Shown here in pieces: positions 9,226-17,870 of a stretch of 64,000 bases of DNA. The notes under the pieces are model-generated. The model searched no databases, had not been told where the DNA came from, and was given only the letters and a program-made list of their open reading frames with translations. Both the position numbers and the translations under genes were made by a program. Numbering within the stretch: the first letter of the stretch is position 1; each line of letters starts with the position of its first letter. The DNA is taken from the NCBI RefSeq assembly GCF_002019765.1, contig NZ_KV917380.1, forward strand, positions 3,707,836 to 3,771,835. The letters are read 5' to 3'. This DNA is from Shouchella oshimensis (GTDB lineage: Bacteria > Bacillota > Bacilli > Bacillales > Bacillaceae_D).

Positions 9226-10209
9226 ATGTATACAATTCGAGATGTTGCAAGATTAAGTGGTGTTTCACGAAGCACCGTGTCTCGTGTTTTAAATAACCAT
9301 CCCTATGTATCAGATGAGAAACGCAAGCGTGTGGAAGAAGTAATGAAACAGCTTCACTTCACACCGAATCAGATATCCAGTCATTTCCGCTTAAAACGCA
9401 CAGGGTCGATTGGGATTATCGTCCCCTACTTATCACACCCTTACTTTGCAGAACTTGCTGGCGTTCTCTCGGAAGAAATTCACAATTGCGGCTATAAACC
9501 GGTATTGTTTCAAACCTTTGGCGATAGACATCAAGAAATCGACGTGTTTGAAAAATGGAAAAGAAAAGAATTAGATGCTCTTATCGTAACGTCTTCATCT
9601 TTAAATCAAGTAGAACTAGACGAAATGAGCACGAATGGCATTCTCATCATTTGTAACGAGGCGTATCAAAGTAGAAAAATAGATGTTTTTTGCTTGAATG
9701 AACAAAAAGCCGCTTTTAAAAGTGTAGAGTACCTTATAAAAAAAGGGCGGCGGCGCATTGTTTTCTGCTCCGATTTTCTCGCTTCTCCTTCACAACAGGA
9801 GAGACTTACCGGATATAAACTTGCACATCAAGAACATCAACTCACTTGGAATGAATCCTTCGTTTTCGACAAGATTGCAACGATAGATGATGGCTACACC
9901 CTTGGAAAAGAGCTTTGCAAGACAGATGCAATTGATGCAGTCTTTTCTGGTAGCGACTTTGTTGCAGCTGGGTATTTAAAAGCTGCTCATGAATGCGGTA
10001 TTTCTGTGCCAACTGATCTATCCATAATAGGATTTGATAATCATTCCATAAGTGATGTCACATCACCAGCTATTACAACGATTACAAACCGGACTCAAGA
10101 GATGGTTAAAGATTTAGTTCACATGTTAGAACTGCGTTTATCTGGACAAGACAAGCCCTTTGAATGGAAACAATATGAAGGCAAGCTTCTCATTAAAGGT
10201 TCCGCATAA
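9226..10209 (+). CDS. LacI-family transcriptional regulator
   Basis: This 327-residue repressor has an N-terminal helix-turn-helix (YTIRDVARLSGVSRSTVSRVLNN) and a periplasmic-binding-protein-like sensor domain from about residue 60 (GSIGIIVPYLSHPYFAELAG) to the end (SIIGFDNHSISDVTSPAITTI). I chose the ATG at 9226 because AGGAGG lies 5 nt upstream; the frame extends to 9169 without an alternative ribosome site. A TATAAT at 9161-9166 and the 8-bp palindrome GACCGGTC at 9173-9180 lie just upstream and could be promoter and operator. The divergent HAD phosphatase is a candidate target. The sugar ligand is unknown. Confidence 0.9.
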   Translation: MYTIRDVARLSGVSRSTVSRVLNNHPYVSDEKRKRVEEVMKQLHFTPNQISSHFRLKRTGSIGIIVPYLSHPYFAELAGVLSEEIHNCGYKPVLFQTFGDRHQEIDVFEKWKRKELDALIVTSSSLNQVELDEMSTNGILIICNEAYQSRKIDVFCLNEQKAAFKSVEYLIKKGRRRIVFCSDFLASPSQQERLTGYKLAHQEHQLTWNESFVFDKIATIDDGYTLGKELCKTDAIDAVFSGSDFVAAGYLKAAHECGISVPTDLSIIGFDNHSISDVTSPAITTITNRTQEMVKDLVHMLELRLSGQDKPFEWKQYEGKLLIKGSA

Positions 10210-10221
10210 ACATACTAAAAA

Positions 10222-10401
10222 ACGAGGCTGGGACATAACGAAAAGTAGTATTTGAAAAGACGAATAGTCTAAACTATGCTGAGTAGCACCGCTACAGGAG
10301 AATCCTTCCGCTCATTTTCATATAAAACAAACGACGAACGTTCCTATTTTTAGGAATGTTCGTCATTTTGGTCTGTCTATCTACTTTTGTCTCAGCCTCG
10401 T
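10222..10401. repeat. Short copy (180 bp) of a palindromic intergenic repeat
   Basis: The ends are inverted repeats (ACGAGGCTGGGACA at the left, TGTCTCAGCCTCGT at the right), flanked by A and T runs. An inner hairpin carries GACGAACGTTCC and its near-complement GGAATGTTCGTC. The element is nearly identical to the reverse complement of the element at 18663-18941, but lacks about 99 bp from the middle. It fills the gap between two convergent genes and starts 4 bp beyond the GNAT stop codon, so it may serve as a two-way terminator. No coding capacity is seen. Confidence 0.9.
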
Positions 10402-10405
10402 TTTT

Positions 10406-10936
10406 TTATAGATCCTCTTTTAAGATACTAAACATCATTAAGTCGATGTACGTTCCTTTTGCTTTCTCATATTTACGGAGGAGCCCTTCCTCTTTGCATC
10501 CAATTTTCTTTAACACGTATTGAGAAGCAACGTTTTGCGGCTCCACTTTTGCTTCAATTCGGTTTAAATCGAATTGAGAAAAGCCCACCTGTATAAGAGT
10601 CTTCAACGCTTCCGTCATATAGCCTTGACCCCAGTACTCCTTATCAAGCTCATAGCCTATTTCACCACGATCGTTTTCATAATCAAGGTAATTAAATCCA
10701 CAAGAGCCAATAACGGTATTCGTTTCAGTTAAAGAAATGGTGAAACGATTTCCTTTCTTCTCTCGACTTAGCGATTCAAGTAGTTGGATCATCTCCATTG
10801 CCTGATTTACATTTGTCATGGCTGGGATGTTCATAAATTTCGTAATTTCGGGGTTTGACCAAATGTGAAACAAAGATTCAGCATCTTTTTGCGAGACTTC
10901 TTGCAAAGAGAGCCTTTCAGAATAAATGGTCTTCAT
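10406..10936 (-). CDS. GNAT-family N-acetyltransferase (RimJ/RimL type)
   Basis: This 176-residue acetyltransferase has the RimJ/L-like start (YSERLSLQEVSQKDAESLFHIWSNPEITKFM). The acetyl-CoA binding motif A is IGYELDKEYWGQGYMTEALK near residues 90-110, followed by VEPQNVASQYVLKKIGC. Such enzymes acetylate protein N-termini, amino sugars or antibiotics; the substrate here is unknown. AAAGGAG precedes the ATG. The stop codon abuts the short repeat copy. No operon partner is present. Confidence 0.9.
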   Translation of the reverse strand: MKTIYSERLSLQEVSQKDAESLFHIWSNPEITKFMNIPAMTNVNQAMEMIQLLESLSREKKGNRFTISLTETNTVIGSCGFNYLDYENDRGEIGYELDKEYWGQGYMTEALKTLIQVGFSQFDLNRIEAKVEPQNVASQYVLKKIGCKEEGLLRKYEKAKGTYIDLMMFSILKEDL

Positions 10937-11107
10937 TTTTTAGTAGCTCCTTTTCGTTCAATTCTAATCTGAGAGTCTACTACATTCACCTGGCATCCTT
11001 CACCCCTTTCCATTGATTCATCTGTCCAGTTAATTCTTACAGTAGTGTAGCTTATTCTTTTCACACAATCAATTCCTTATTCCGTCCATTTAGCTAGTAA
11101 GAATAGC

Positions 11108-11149
11108 AAATAAAAAGATGGCCCTTTCCACTTTTGGAAATAGGCCACC
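11108..11149 (-). terminator. Terminator of the met transport operon
   Basis: Read on the minus strand, GGTGGCC-TA-TTTCC pairs with GGAAA-GGGCCATC around a 6-nt loop, followed by TTTTTATTT. It begins 8 bp after the stop codon of the M20 amidohydrolase gene. Confidence 0.85.
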
Positions 11150-11157
11150 TTCACTTA

Positions 11158-12357
11158 TCATCTCTCTGCTAGGCTTTTTCGACTTTCTAATTCTTTCTTT
11201 GCTTCTTCAATAATGGCAGGTTCTTTTAGTAAACGATAGCCGATCAGTGCCAGCCCTTTTGCACCTGTTAACAAAGCTTCGTCGCCTTTTTGCGATGCAG
11301 CAGCTTCTCGAAATGATACTGTATGGGCAACTAGTTCACTTGGTCCGATTTTTATATACGGATGAATGGTTGGCACAACTTGACTAATATTCCCCGTATC
11401 TGTTGAGCCCAGCCCTTCTCTTTCGCCTGGTATAATGGTTTCCCCTAGAGTTGCAAACGTTTCGTTGAACACATTGTTTAGCGTATCATTTGGTATAAGG
11501 TTATCGACTTTGTTTTGAAATTCAACGATTTCTACTTCTGCTCCTGTTGCAAGCGCCGCTCCTTGCGCAATGGCATCTACTTTTGCACGTACAACATTCG
11601 CTTTTGGTCTTGAATCTGCTCGAATGTAAAATCGCGCTCGTGCATAATCAGGAACAATATTCGGTGCATCTCCTCCATCTGGAATAATGCCATGGATGCG
11701 AACATCGTCAGTCAAATGTTGACGCAGTGCGTTAATACCGTTAAATAGCTGAATCACGGCGTCTAGTGCATTGACACCTTTTTCTGGAGAACCAGAGGCA
11801 TGAGCAGATACACCGCGAAAGACATAATCGACAGGATCTACAGCGAGGGAGGAGCCCGAAGGTCTTGTTTCGTTAGCGGGGTGAATGATCAACGCTGCAT
11901 CAATTCCCTCTAGATAGCCTTCACGTACAAAGCTCCCTTTTGCACTTCCATTCGTTCCGCCTTCTTCCGCTGGCGTACCAAGGACAACAACACGACCACC
12001 AATCTGATCCAACTGTTCAGCTAGTGCAATTCCTGCAGCCACACTTGTTGTACCGATAATATTGTGTCCACACGCATGACCTAAGCCTGGTAGCGCATCA
12101 TATTCAGCAAGAAAGGCAATGGTCGGCCCTTCTCCTACTCGCTTTTCTGCTACAAATCCTGTAGGGTGGCCAGCAATATCCTCTTGAATCGTAAAGCCAG
12201 CTTCTTTTAATAACGTTGTTAATGTTAATGAAGCAAATACTTCTTCATTCCCGATTTCTGGATTGTCATGAATGGCGTGGCTCGTTTTAATATAGCGTAA
12301 ACGATTTTCTACAAAATGCTCTTGTATGGATTGTTGAACGGATTCAATGGTTGTCAT
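11158..12357 (-). CDS. M20-family amidohydrolase in a methionine-regulated operon
   Basis: This 399-residue zinc/manganese aminoacylase-like enzyme is of the M20 (amidohydrolase/AbgB-YxeP) type. Metal-site motifs are AEYDALPGLGHACGHN near residues 85-100, where His and Cys are the usual ligands, and TPAEEGGTNGSAK near residue 130. A dimerization domain follows in the middle. The family cleaves N-acyl or amide bonds of amino acids. It is the last gene behind metN-metI-metQ and the SAM-I riboswitch, so a methionine-related N-acyl substrate is a reasonable inference. The second ATG (12357) has better spacing to GGAG than the first (12363). No signal peptide is seen. Confidence 0.88.
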   Translation of the reverse strand: MTTIESVQQSIQEHFVENRLRYIKTSHAIHDNPEIGNEEVFASLTLTTLLKEAGFTIQEDIAGHPTGFVAEKRVGEGPTIAFLAEYDALPGLGHACGHNIIGTTSVAAGIALAEQLDQIGGRVVVLGTPAEEGGTNGSAKGSFVREGYLEGIDAALIIHPANETRPSGSSLAVDPVDYVFRGVSAHASGSPEKGVNALDAVIQLFNGINALRQHLTDDVRIHGIIPDGGDAPNIVPDYARARFYIRADSRPKANVVRAKVDAIAQGAALATGAEVEIVEFQNKVDNLIPNDTLNNVFNETFATLGETIIPGEREGLGSTDTGNISQVVPTIHPYIKIGPSELVAHTVSFREAAASQKGDEALLTGAKGLALIGYRLLKEPAIIEEAKKELESRKSLAER

Positions 12358-12375
12358 CGTCATCTCTCCTCAGTG

Positions 12376-13245
12376 TTATTTTGGATAGCTGTTCAATTCT
12401 TCTAGTGAAATAAACGTTGGAATTCGTGCTCCTTTGTGCTCTTCAATAATCAACTGTTCAATTTCTTCAGATTGATACAATTCAACTAGACGTAATAATA
12501 CAGGGTTATCTTGATCTTCGGTTTGCGCTGCTATGATATTAATATACGGTGTTGCCGTTTCATCTTCTCTATAAATAGCATCATCGGTAGGACTTAAACC
12601 TGCATCAACTGCAAAGCCATTGTTAATAACCGCTGCGTCCACATCCTGCATAATACGAGGTGCTGTAGCCGGGGCAATTTCCGTTAAATTTAAGTTTTTC
12701 GGGTTCGCTTTAATTTCGTTTAACCCGCTTGTCACACCAAAATCGTCCTCTAACTCAATTAAGCCTGCCTCTGCTAGCAACATTAAATTACGCGCCTGAT
12801 TGGTTACTTCTTTATCAATGGTAATATCTGCTCCATCTGGAATATCCTCAACACTTTCGTATTTATCGGAATACAATCCCATTGGTGCAAGGACAGTCGA
12901 TCCAATTGCCGTAAGGTCTAAGTTATGTTCTTCTTTGAAATTATCGAAGAATGAAACGGTTTGAAAGGCATTAATATCAATTGACCCGTCTGCCAATGCT
13001 TGGTTCGGTTGCGTATAGTCACTAAAACGAACAATTTCTAATTCAATGCCTTCCTCTGCTGCCACTTCAGATATATGGTCCCACTCAGGTGAATCAGTGC
13101 CTGTAATGCCCACTTTGACATGAACAGGATTTTCTGGGCTGTATGATTCTCCTGCATCAGCTAAAGAATTTGCATCGTTCCCACATGCTGTTAACGTAAA
13201 CGCTACAGCTCCAGCGAATAGTAGTGCTTGGTGAAATTTTTTCAT
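12376..13245 (-). CDS. metQ: Methionine-binding lipoprotein MetQ (NlpA family)
   Basis: This 289-residue substrate-binding lipoprotein has a signal peptide ending in the lipobox LTAC near residue 21. The mature part has NlpA-family features: HVKVGITGTDSPEWDHI, FSDYTQPNQALADGSIDINAFQ, and AAVINNGFAVDAG. It captures methionine outside the membrane and delivers it to the MetI channel. It is the third gene of a metN-metI-metQ set under a SAM-I riboswitch, which supports methionine as substrate. The length is normal for the family. Confidence 0.93.
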   Translation of the reverse strand: MKKFHQALLFAGAVAFTLTACGNDANSLADAGESYSPENPVHVKVGITGTDSPEWDHISEVAAEEGIELEIVRFSDYTQPNQALADGSIDINAFQTVSFFDNFKEEHNLDLTAIGSTVLAPMGLYSDKYESVEDIPDGADITIDKEVTNQARNLMLLAEAGLIELEDDFGVTSGLNEIKANPKNLNLTEIAPATAPRIMQDVDAAVINNGFAVDAGLSPTDDAIYREDETATPYINIIAAQTEDQDNPVLLRLVELYQSEEIEQLIIEEHKGARIPTFISLEELNSYPK

Positions 13246-13270
13246 TGTATGTTCTCTCCCTTTTTTCTAT

Positions 13271-13951
13271 CTATCGTCGTCTAACTTTCTTTGAAGCAAT
13301 ATTCCCAATGGTTTGTAAGCCTTGCACCATGATAATTAATAAAAGTACTGTAATAAACATCGTTCCATCATCAAATCGATTGTATCCGTAAGAAATCGCT
13401 ACTTCACCAATGCCCCCGGCGCCAATTGCTCCTGCCATAGCTGTTGCACCTAGAAGACCAATTGTTGCTGTCGTCATACTAAGAATAAGTGAACCCATTG
13501 CTTCAGGTACGAGAAACTTAAAGATGATTTGCCATTTAGAAGCACCCATTGAGTCTGCCGCTTCTATAATACCTGGTTCGATCTCTAATAAAGAGTTCTC
13601 AATTAGACGGGCAATGTAAGGCCCTGCATAAAAGACAAGCGGAACAATTGCCGCTGTCGTTCCATATGCTGTGCCAACGAAAAAACGAGTAATCGGTATA
13701 ATCGCAACGAGTAAAATAATAAACGGTATCGACCTTAAAACATTGATAACAGGATTAATTAAATTGTAAATCAATCGGTTTTCCATAATATGTCCAGGTC
13801 TTGTAACAACAAGAATGACACCTAATACAACACCTAGTAAAGCGGAAAAGAGTAAAGACCAAGCTACCATATAGATGGTTTCGAATAGGGCTTGTGTGAG
13901 AATATCACTTGTAATTTCTGGGCGTATGGCTTCAGGCAACCAATCCAGCAT
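13271..13951 (-). CDS. metI: Methionine ABC transporter permease (MetI/MetP)
   Basis: This 226-residue protein has about five membrane segments. The ABC-permease EAA loop is visible as EAADSMGASKWQIIFKFLVPEAMGS near residues 135-160. It forms the membrane channel for D- or L-methionine with MetN and MetQ. The start overlaps the end of metN by 20 bp, showing tight coupling; GGAGG precedes the ATG. The family is MetI in proteobacteria and MetP in Bacillus. Confidence 0.93.
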   Translation of the reverse strand: MLDWLPEAIRPEITSDILTQALFETIYMVAWSLLFSALLGVVLGVILVVTRPGHIMENRLIYNLINPVINVLRSIPFIILLVAIIPITRFFVGTAYGTTAAIVPLVFYAGPYIARLIENSLLEIEPGIIEAADSMGASKWQIIFKFLVPEAMGSLILSMTTATIGLLGATAMAGAIGAGGIGEVAISYGYNRFDDGTMFITVLLLIIMVQGLQTIGNIASKKVRRR

Positions 13952-14969
13952 CTTTCGTTACCTCCTTCACCTGAGCATCATATTTCTCAAGATAGCTTCG
14001 CGCTGTTTCTTGAGCAGCTACATTTCCTTTTAAACTTAAATACAGAGCACCAAAAGAGGTTTCTCTCACTTCATGCATAGATGCGTATAGAAGTGATACA
14101 TGTAATCCTTGATGAACCAAGTCATTAAATACAGACAATTGCTCTGTTTCATCTGTCACATCTATTTTGTAAATGCGTTCATCGCTTCCTTTCTGTCCAA
14201 GATATTGCTTCACTTTCTCTGGTAGATCATCAGGAATGATCGAGCGTACGAACTTTTTCGTTGTTTCATGTTCCGGCCGCGCCAACACATCCTCCACCTT
14301 CCCCTGCTCAACGATGTGACCACTTTCCATAACTGCCACTTTGTTACATATCTCTCGTACAACGCCTAATTCATGGGTAATCATTAGAATCGTAATGTTG
14401 TACTCCTGATTAATACGTTTTAACAATTGCAAGATTGAGCTTGTTGTCTCTGGGTCAAGAGCAGACGTTGCTTCGTCACATAAAAGTACAGCAGGATTAG
14501 TGGCAAGAGCACGAGCAATGCCAACACGTTGCTTCTGTCCACCAGATAGTTGGTCTGGATAACGAGAAGCAAACTCTTCTAATCCAACGTACTGCAACAA
14601 TTCATTCACACGTTCTTTGACCTCGGATTTCTTCGTTTTCACTAGTCGAAGTGGTGTCGCAACATTTTCAAATACTGTTTTAGATTGTAGTAAATTAAAA
14701 TGTTGAAAGATCATTCCAATATTTCGCTTCGCACGTTGTAACTCTCGAGGCTGTAAGCTTACGAGATTTTCATTGTTTACAATGATCTCTCCAGCCGTTG
14801 GCCGCTCAATTAAATTCACTGTCCGTATTAATGTACTTTTTCCAGCCCCACTAAAGCCGATAACCCCGAATATATCTCCTTTTTCTATTGTGAATTGTAT
14901 ATTTTGTAAGGCGTGAACGTCTTGACCATTTGACGAGAACGTTTTGGACACGTTTTTAAATTCAATCAT
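13932..14969 (-). CDS. metN: Methionine ABC transporter ATPase MetN
   Basis: This 345-residue ATPase shows Walker A GFSGAGKST (residues 38-46), Q-loop, signature LSGGQKQRVGIARAL near residue 141, and Walker B VLLCDEATSALDPET. The extra C-terminal region from about residue 265 (IYKIDVTDETEQLSVFNDLV) matches the NIL domain. In MetN that domain binds methionine and shuts transport off when the cell is replete. It is the first gene of the operon, about 80 bp after the riboswitch terminator. GGAGG precedes the ATG. Confidence 0.95.
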   Translation of the reverse strand: MIEFKNVSKTFSSNGQDVHALQNIQFTIEKGDIFGVIGFSGAGKSTLIRTVNLIERPTAGEIIVNNENLVSLQPRELQRAKRNIGMIFQHFNLLQSKTVFENVATPLRLVKTKKSEVKERVNELLQYVGLEEFASRYPDQLSGGQKQRVGIARALATNPAVLLCDEATSALDPETTSSILQLLKRINQEYNITILMITHELGVVREICNKVAVMESGHIVEQGKVEDVLARPEHETTKKFVRSIIPDDLPEKVKQYLGQKGSDERIYKIDVTDETEQLSVFNDLVHQGLHVSLLYASMHEVRETSFGALYLSLKGNVAAQETARSYLEKYDAQVKEVTKDAGLVA

Positions 14970-15051
14970 GTCTAATCCTCCTAATTCGATGTAATTACTA
15001 AGTTTTATGCAAATACGTACTGTGTATATGTCTGCTATTCATTTTTAAAAT

Positions 15052-15216
15052 CAAAAAGCCCCTCTTTCGTTAATGAAAGAGGGGCGAATAAGTATCATCA
15101 TTCAAGCTCGCTCTTATCATCCAGGATCTTCATCTCCTGCAGGAATTAGCACCTTCCACCTAAGTGGGGTTGCTGAAGCGTCATTGGGCCAGTCCCTCCG
15201 CTCCTCTTAATAAGAA
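15052..15216 (-). promoter_or_regulatory. SAM-I (S-box) riboswitch with intrinsic terminator
   Basis: On the minus strand the leader contains the conserved S-box sequence in order: CTTATTAAGAGG, GGAGGGACTGGCCC, GCTTCAGCAACC, AAGGTGCTAATTCC and the closing GATAAG. These define the aptamer at about 15115-15216. A terminator follows (15052-15087): GCCCCTCTTTC pairs with GAAAGAGGGGC, then TTTTTGATTTT. S-box aptamers bind S-adenosylmethionine and end transcription when it is abundant. The downstream metN-metI-metQ-amidohydrolase operon would therefore be expressed under methionine limitation. Confidence 0.96.
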
Positions 15217-15242
15217 AAATTATAAAATTTGTTGTTGAACGT

Positions 15243-15272
15243 AGTGTAGCAGATTTTATTTTCGTTTTGCAA
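15243..15272 (-). promoter_or_regulatory. Likely sigma-A promoter of the met operon
   Basis: Read on the minus strand, TTGCAA (15267-15272) and TACACT (15243-15248) are 18 bp apart. Transcription would start about 20 bp before the SAM-I aptamer. The remaining sequence to the divergent RsbR gene shows no other clear feature. Confidence 0.55.
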
Positions 15273-15393
15273 GTGTTTTTTGAAAATAATTTTATAAAGC
15301 GGTTACACAAAAACCTTCATTTCATCCCTAAAAGATACTTAAATTGGACAAGTGAACAAGGTTGATCTCATAATATAAAAAAGGAGGTGCACT

Positions 15394-16233
15394 ATGTCAT
15401 TATACGAATTTTTAAAGGAAAACACATGGAATTTAACCGAACAATGGTATGCAGATCTCGACAAAACAAAAGATGGCGTTTACGGCTCAAATGACCCCGT
15501 TAAAATTGAGCGGTTAAAGAAACAAAATTATGCGTTTCATGAATTGTTTTGTGAACTGTTTCGTGAAGATTATAACGCTGAGCATACAAAAGCATTTGAA
15601 CAATGGATTCTGTCTATTGCTAAAGACCAAGCTCATTTAGCAACACCGATTCCCGAGATCATTGAAGAGTTTTTAAATGTCCAAGATCAGTACATACAGT
15701 TGATTAAAGACTACATTGAAGAGACAAATGAACAGGTATCCTTTGATCAGTATGATCAATGGATAGATATTCTTGTAACAGGATTTAAAGAAATTGTCAT
15801 TGCCTTTAGTCGTAACAATATGGAATACGCTGACCAGCAGTTACGAGCACAACAAGAAATGATTACAGAATTAAGTTCTCCAGTCATTAAACTCAGACGA
15901 ACGATCGCGTTGTTGCCTTTAGTAGGTGAAATTGATACACATCGTGCGCAAGTCATCTTTACACAAACATTGGAAGAATGTGTCTCAACAGATATTCATT
16001 CGCTTTTAATCGATTTATCTGGTGTTCCCGTTGTCGATACAATGGTTGCCAATCAACTCTTCTCACTCATTGACGGTTTAAAATTAGTTGGTACCAAAGC
16101 GTCCTTATCTGGTGTACGACCAGAAATTGCTCAAACATCTGTCCAGCTCGGTATAGACTTTTCTACAACTAAAATTTATTCTACTATTGAACAAGCATTA
16201 GATGAATTGCTTCATGCCGTTCCGCACTATTAA
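15394..16233 (+). CDS. RsbR-type stressosome protein with STAS domain
   Basis: This 279-residue protein has a non-haem globin-like N-terminal half (about 1-150) and a C-terminal STAS domain (about 160-275). Both threonines phosphorylated by RsbT in Bacillus subtilis RsbR proteins are conserved: Thr216 in PVVDTMVANQ and Thr248 in RPEIAQTSVQLGID. It should be a subunit of the 1.8-MDa cytosolic stressosome that feeds the sigma-B stress response. It stands alone here, without rsbS, rsbT or sigB nearby, as do other RsbR paralogues. AAAGGAGGTG precedes the ATG and a terminator follows the stop. Which paralogue it is cannot be fixed. Confidence 0.92.
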   Translation: MSLYEFLKENTWNLTEQWYADLDKTKDGVYGSNDPVKIERLKKQNYAFHELFCELFREDYNAEHTKAFEQWILSIAKDQAHLATPIPEIIEEFLNVQDQYIQLIKDYIEETNEQVSFDQYDQWIDILVTGFKEIVIAFSRNNMEYADQQLRAQQEMITELSSPVIKLRRTIALLPLVGEIDTHRAQVIFTQTLEECVSTDIHSLLIDLSGVPVVDTMVANQLFSLIDGLKLVGTKASLSGVRPEIAQTSVQLGIDFSTTKIYSTIEQALDELLHAVPHY

Positions 16234-16254
16234 ACATAAATCATTAGTATGAAA

Positions 16255-16293
16255 AAATGACCATAAGCCCATTGGACTGATGGTCATTTTTTA
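16255..16293 (+). terminator. Terminator after the RsbR gene
   Basis: AAATGACCAT pairs with ATGGTCATTT around a 15-nt loop, followed by TTTATT. The 147 bp after it, to the end of the next (convergent) gene, hold nothing I can identify. Confidence 0.8.
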
Positions 16294-16440
16294 TTAGATG
16301 TTGCCTGCAGATCAATTAATCAAACGTTTAATGAAGATGAAAAAGAGCCGAACAAAAGGAATTCGACGCACGTTTAACTTATTTTCATTATGTCGATCCA
16401 CGAGATTCCTCTTCAGTTGATAAAGGAACATTCCATTACT

Positions 16441-17310
16441 CTACAAGACAAAATCTTTTACTCTTTCAGCATTTTCTTTGTAAAAGTCGAAATGTTCTTC
16501 TAGACCACGACGCTTGCTCCAACCGATACTATTAAATGCATCGACAAATTGATAAAAGGATAGAACGAGCTCCAAATTGATCATTGGTCGTACCGTTTTA
16601 TACCCTTCTTGAAATGCATCAAATAGCGCACTATCTTTACTCAAGTAGTCACGATACAACTTAGTAAAATCAATTTCCGTCGATCCAAAGCGGACGCTTT
16701 CAAAATCAAGTACGCCAGCAATGCCTTTATCATCCACAAGAATATTCGCCGCACGAAAATCCATATGGACGAAGCTTGGTCCGTCTGGTGCAGGTAATAG
16801 CTCCTTTAGCTTTTCAAAGTGTACTATAGCTTTCTTATAGAGAGACGCTTCCATAACTTCTTTTACATCTTCTGCAAAACTATAAAACTGACGTTCAACA
16901 AATCCTGTCCAATTAGAAAACTCATTATCAATTCCTTTGAGTACCGTCTTATCTGATGGGGCTACGTTATGCATATTCCCTTGCAAAATGCCAACTTCAT
17001 ACGCTATATTAGGTGATGCCTTCTGTTGAGCTAAGGAAATGCCATCTAATTTAGATAACAGTAATGCACCTGAATACGTATCATCTCCTTCCCACGTCGC
17101 AAGTAAGCTTGGCGTGCGTACATTGTTCTTTAAGATGTCGTACGCTTCTCGTTCTCGTTCAAACTTAATTTTTGAATAGGGAATTTTCACAAACACTGTC
17201 TCACTGTTCGTCAATTCGCAGCGAACAACGGTTGAGCTTTTTGAGTCTTCAACTTCTTCTAGCCTTTGAATATCCAATTCAAACGCTTCCATGATTCTAT
17301 TAGGTAGCAT
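16441..17310 (-). CDS. Aminoglycoside-phosphotransferase-family kinase
   Basis: This protein of about 289 residues has the APH/choline-kinase fold. The catalytic loop FVHMDFRAANILVDD contains the HxDxxxxN pattern near residue 190, followed by GVLDFESVRFG (metal-binding Asp). An N-terminal lobe Lys is suggested by ETVFVKIPYSK. Family members phosphorylate aminoglycosides, choline, homoserine or macrolides; no evidence selects one. I use the ATG at 17310, which has AAAGGAG 7 nt upstream, rather than the first in-frame ATG at 17331. Confidence 0.85.
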   Translation of the reverse strand: MLPNRIMEAFELDIQRLEEVEDSKSSTVVRCELTNSETVFVKIPYSKIKFEREREAYDILKNNVRTPSLLATWEGDDTYSGALLLSKLDGISLAQQKASPNIAYEVGILQGNMHNVAPSDKTVLKGIDNEFSNWTGFVERQFYSFAEDVKEVMEASLYKKAIVHFEKLKELLPAPDGPSFVHMDFRAANILVDDKGIAGVLDFESVRFGSTEIDFTKLYRDYLSKDSALFDAFQEGYKTVRPMINLELVLSFYQFVDAFNSIGWSKRRGLEEHFDFYKENAERVKDFVL

Positions 17311-17409
17311 TGTTTTCTCCTTTCTGATCATACTAGATTGAATAAAACACGCATTTTATTATAACGGATTAGCACTAGAATAGGTGTTTTATTTCTCAGC
17401 GTGCAGAAA

Positions 17410-17442
17410 CGAAAAAAACGTATCGGCTAATTAACCAATACG
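17410..17442 (-). terminator. Terminator of the dedA operon
   Basis: On the minus strand CGTATTGG pairs with CCGATACG, followed by TTTTTTT. The stop codon of the upstream ORF (17431-17433) lies inside the hairpin loop region. Confidence 0.75.
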
Positions 17443-17817
17443 CTCTTTCCGACTCTTTTCTTTTGATTCCATGCCGATTCGCTTCCACATTGGAAACGTT
17501 GAACACATGAACCCCAGTAGACCACCGCTCTTTAAGACAGACTCTCGCATACTAATAACAGCCAGAAGCTCTGCTTTTCGCGCTTCTCTTGCCTCCTTTG
17601 ACTCATTAAGGGGAAAGGCGCACAGGTAGAAATTACTTGAACCATCATCCGCCGAGACTTCTCTCGCTTTTTCAAAGTGAACTTCAAGATTCAAAATCCA
17701 TTCACTCTCTTGTTTTACTGGGTAAGCGTAATAGAGTTCGTCCTGTATATAGTGTCGCTGTTGCTCCTGTAAGTACGTATCTGTAATGTGTTGATATTTA
17801 CCGCTATCAATAAGCAT
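17431..17817 (-). CDS. Hypothetical protein downstream of dedA
   Basis: I do not recognise this protein of about 128 residues. It is polar and probably cytosolic, begins MLIDSGKYQHITDTYLQEQQRHY, has an acidic and Tyr-rich middle and ends in a basic stretch (KSRKERIG). A short moderately hydrophobic segment near residue 100 (GGLLGFMCSTFPMW) is too weak to call a membrane anchor. The start at 17817 has CGGAGG 7 nt upstream; the longer frame starts at 17874, overlapping the dedA stop, but has a weak ribosome site. It lies between dedA and a terminator, so it is probably the last gene of that unit. Confidence 0.6.
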   Translation of the reverse strand: MLIDSGKYQHITDTYLQEQQRHYIQDELYYAYPVKQESEWILNLEVHFEKAREVSADDGSSNFYLCAFPLNESKEAREARKAELLAVISMRESVLKSGGLLGFMCSTFPMWKRIGMESKEKSRKERIG

Positions 17818-17870
17818 AGATGTGCCTCCGATATAGCTTTTACTACTAGTATTTACGGAGTTTGCTATTT

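Noticed and set aside
16294-16440. Short plus-strand frame beginning MKMKKSRTKG in the gap after the RsbR gene
   Set aside because: It has only about 29 codons, no ribosome site, and follows a terminator.
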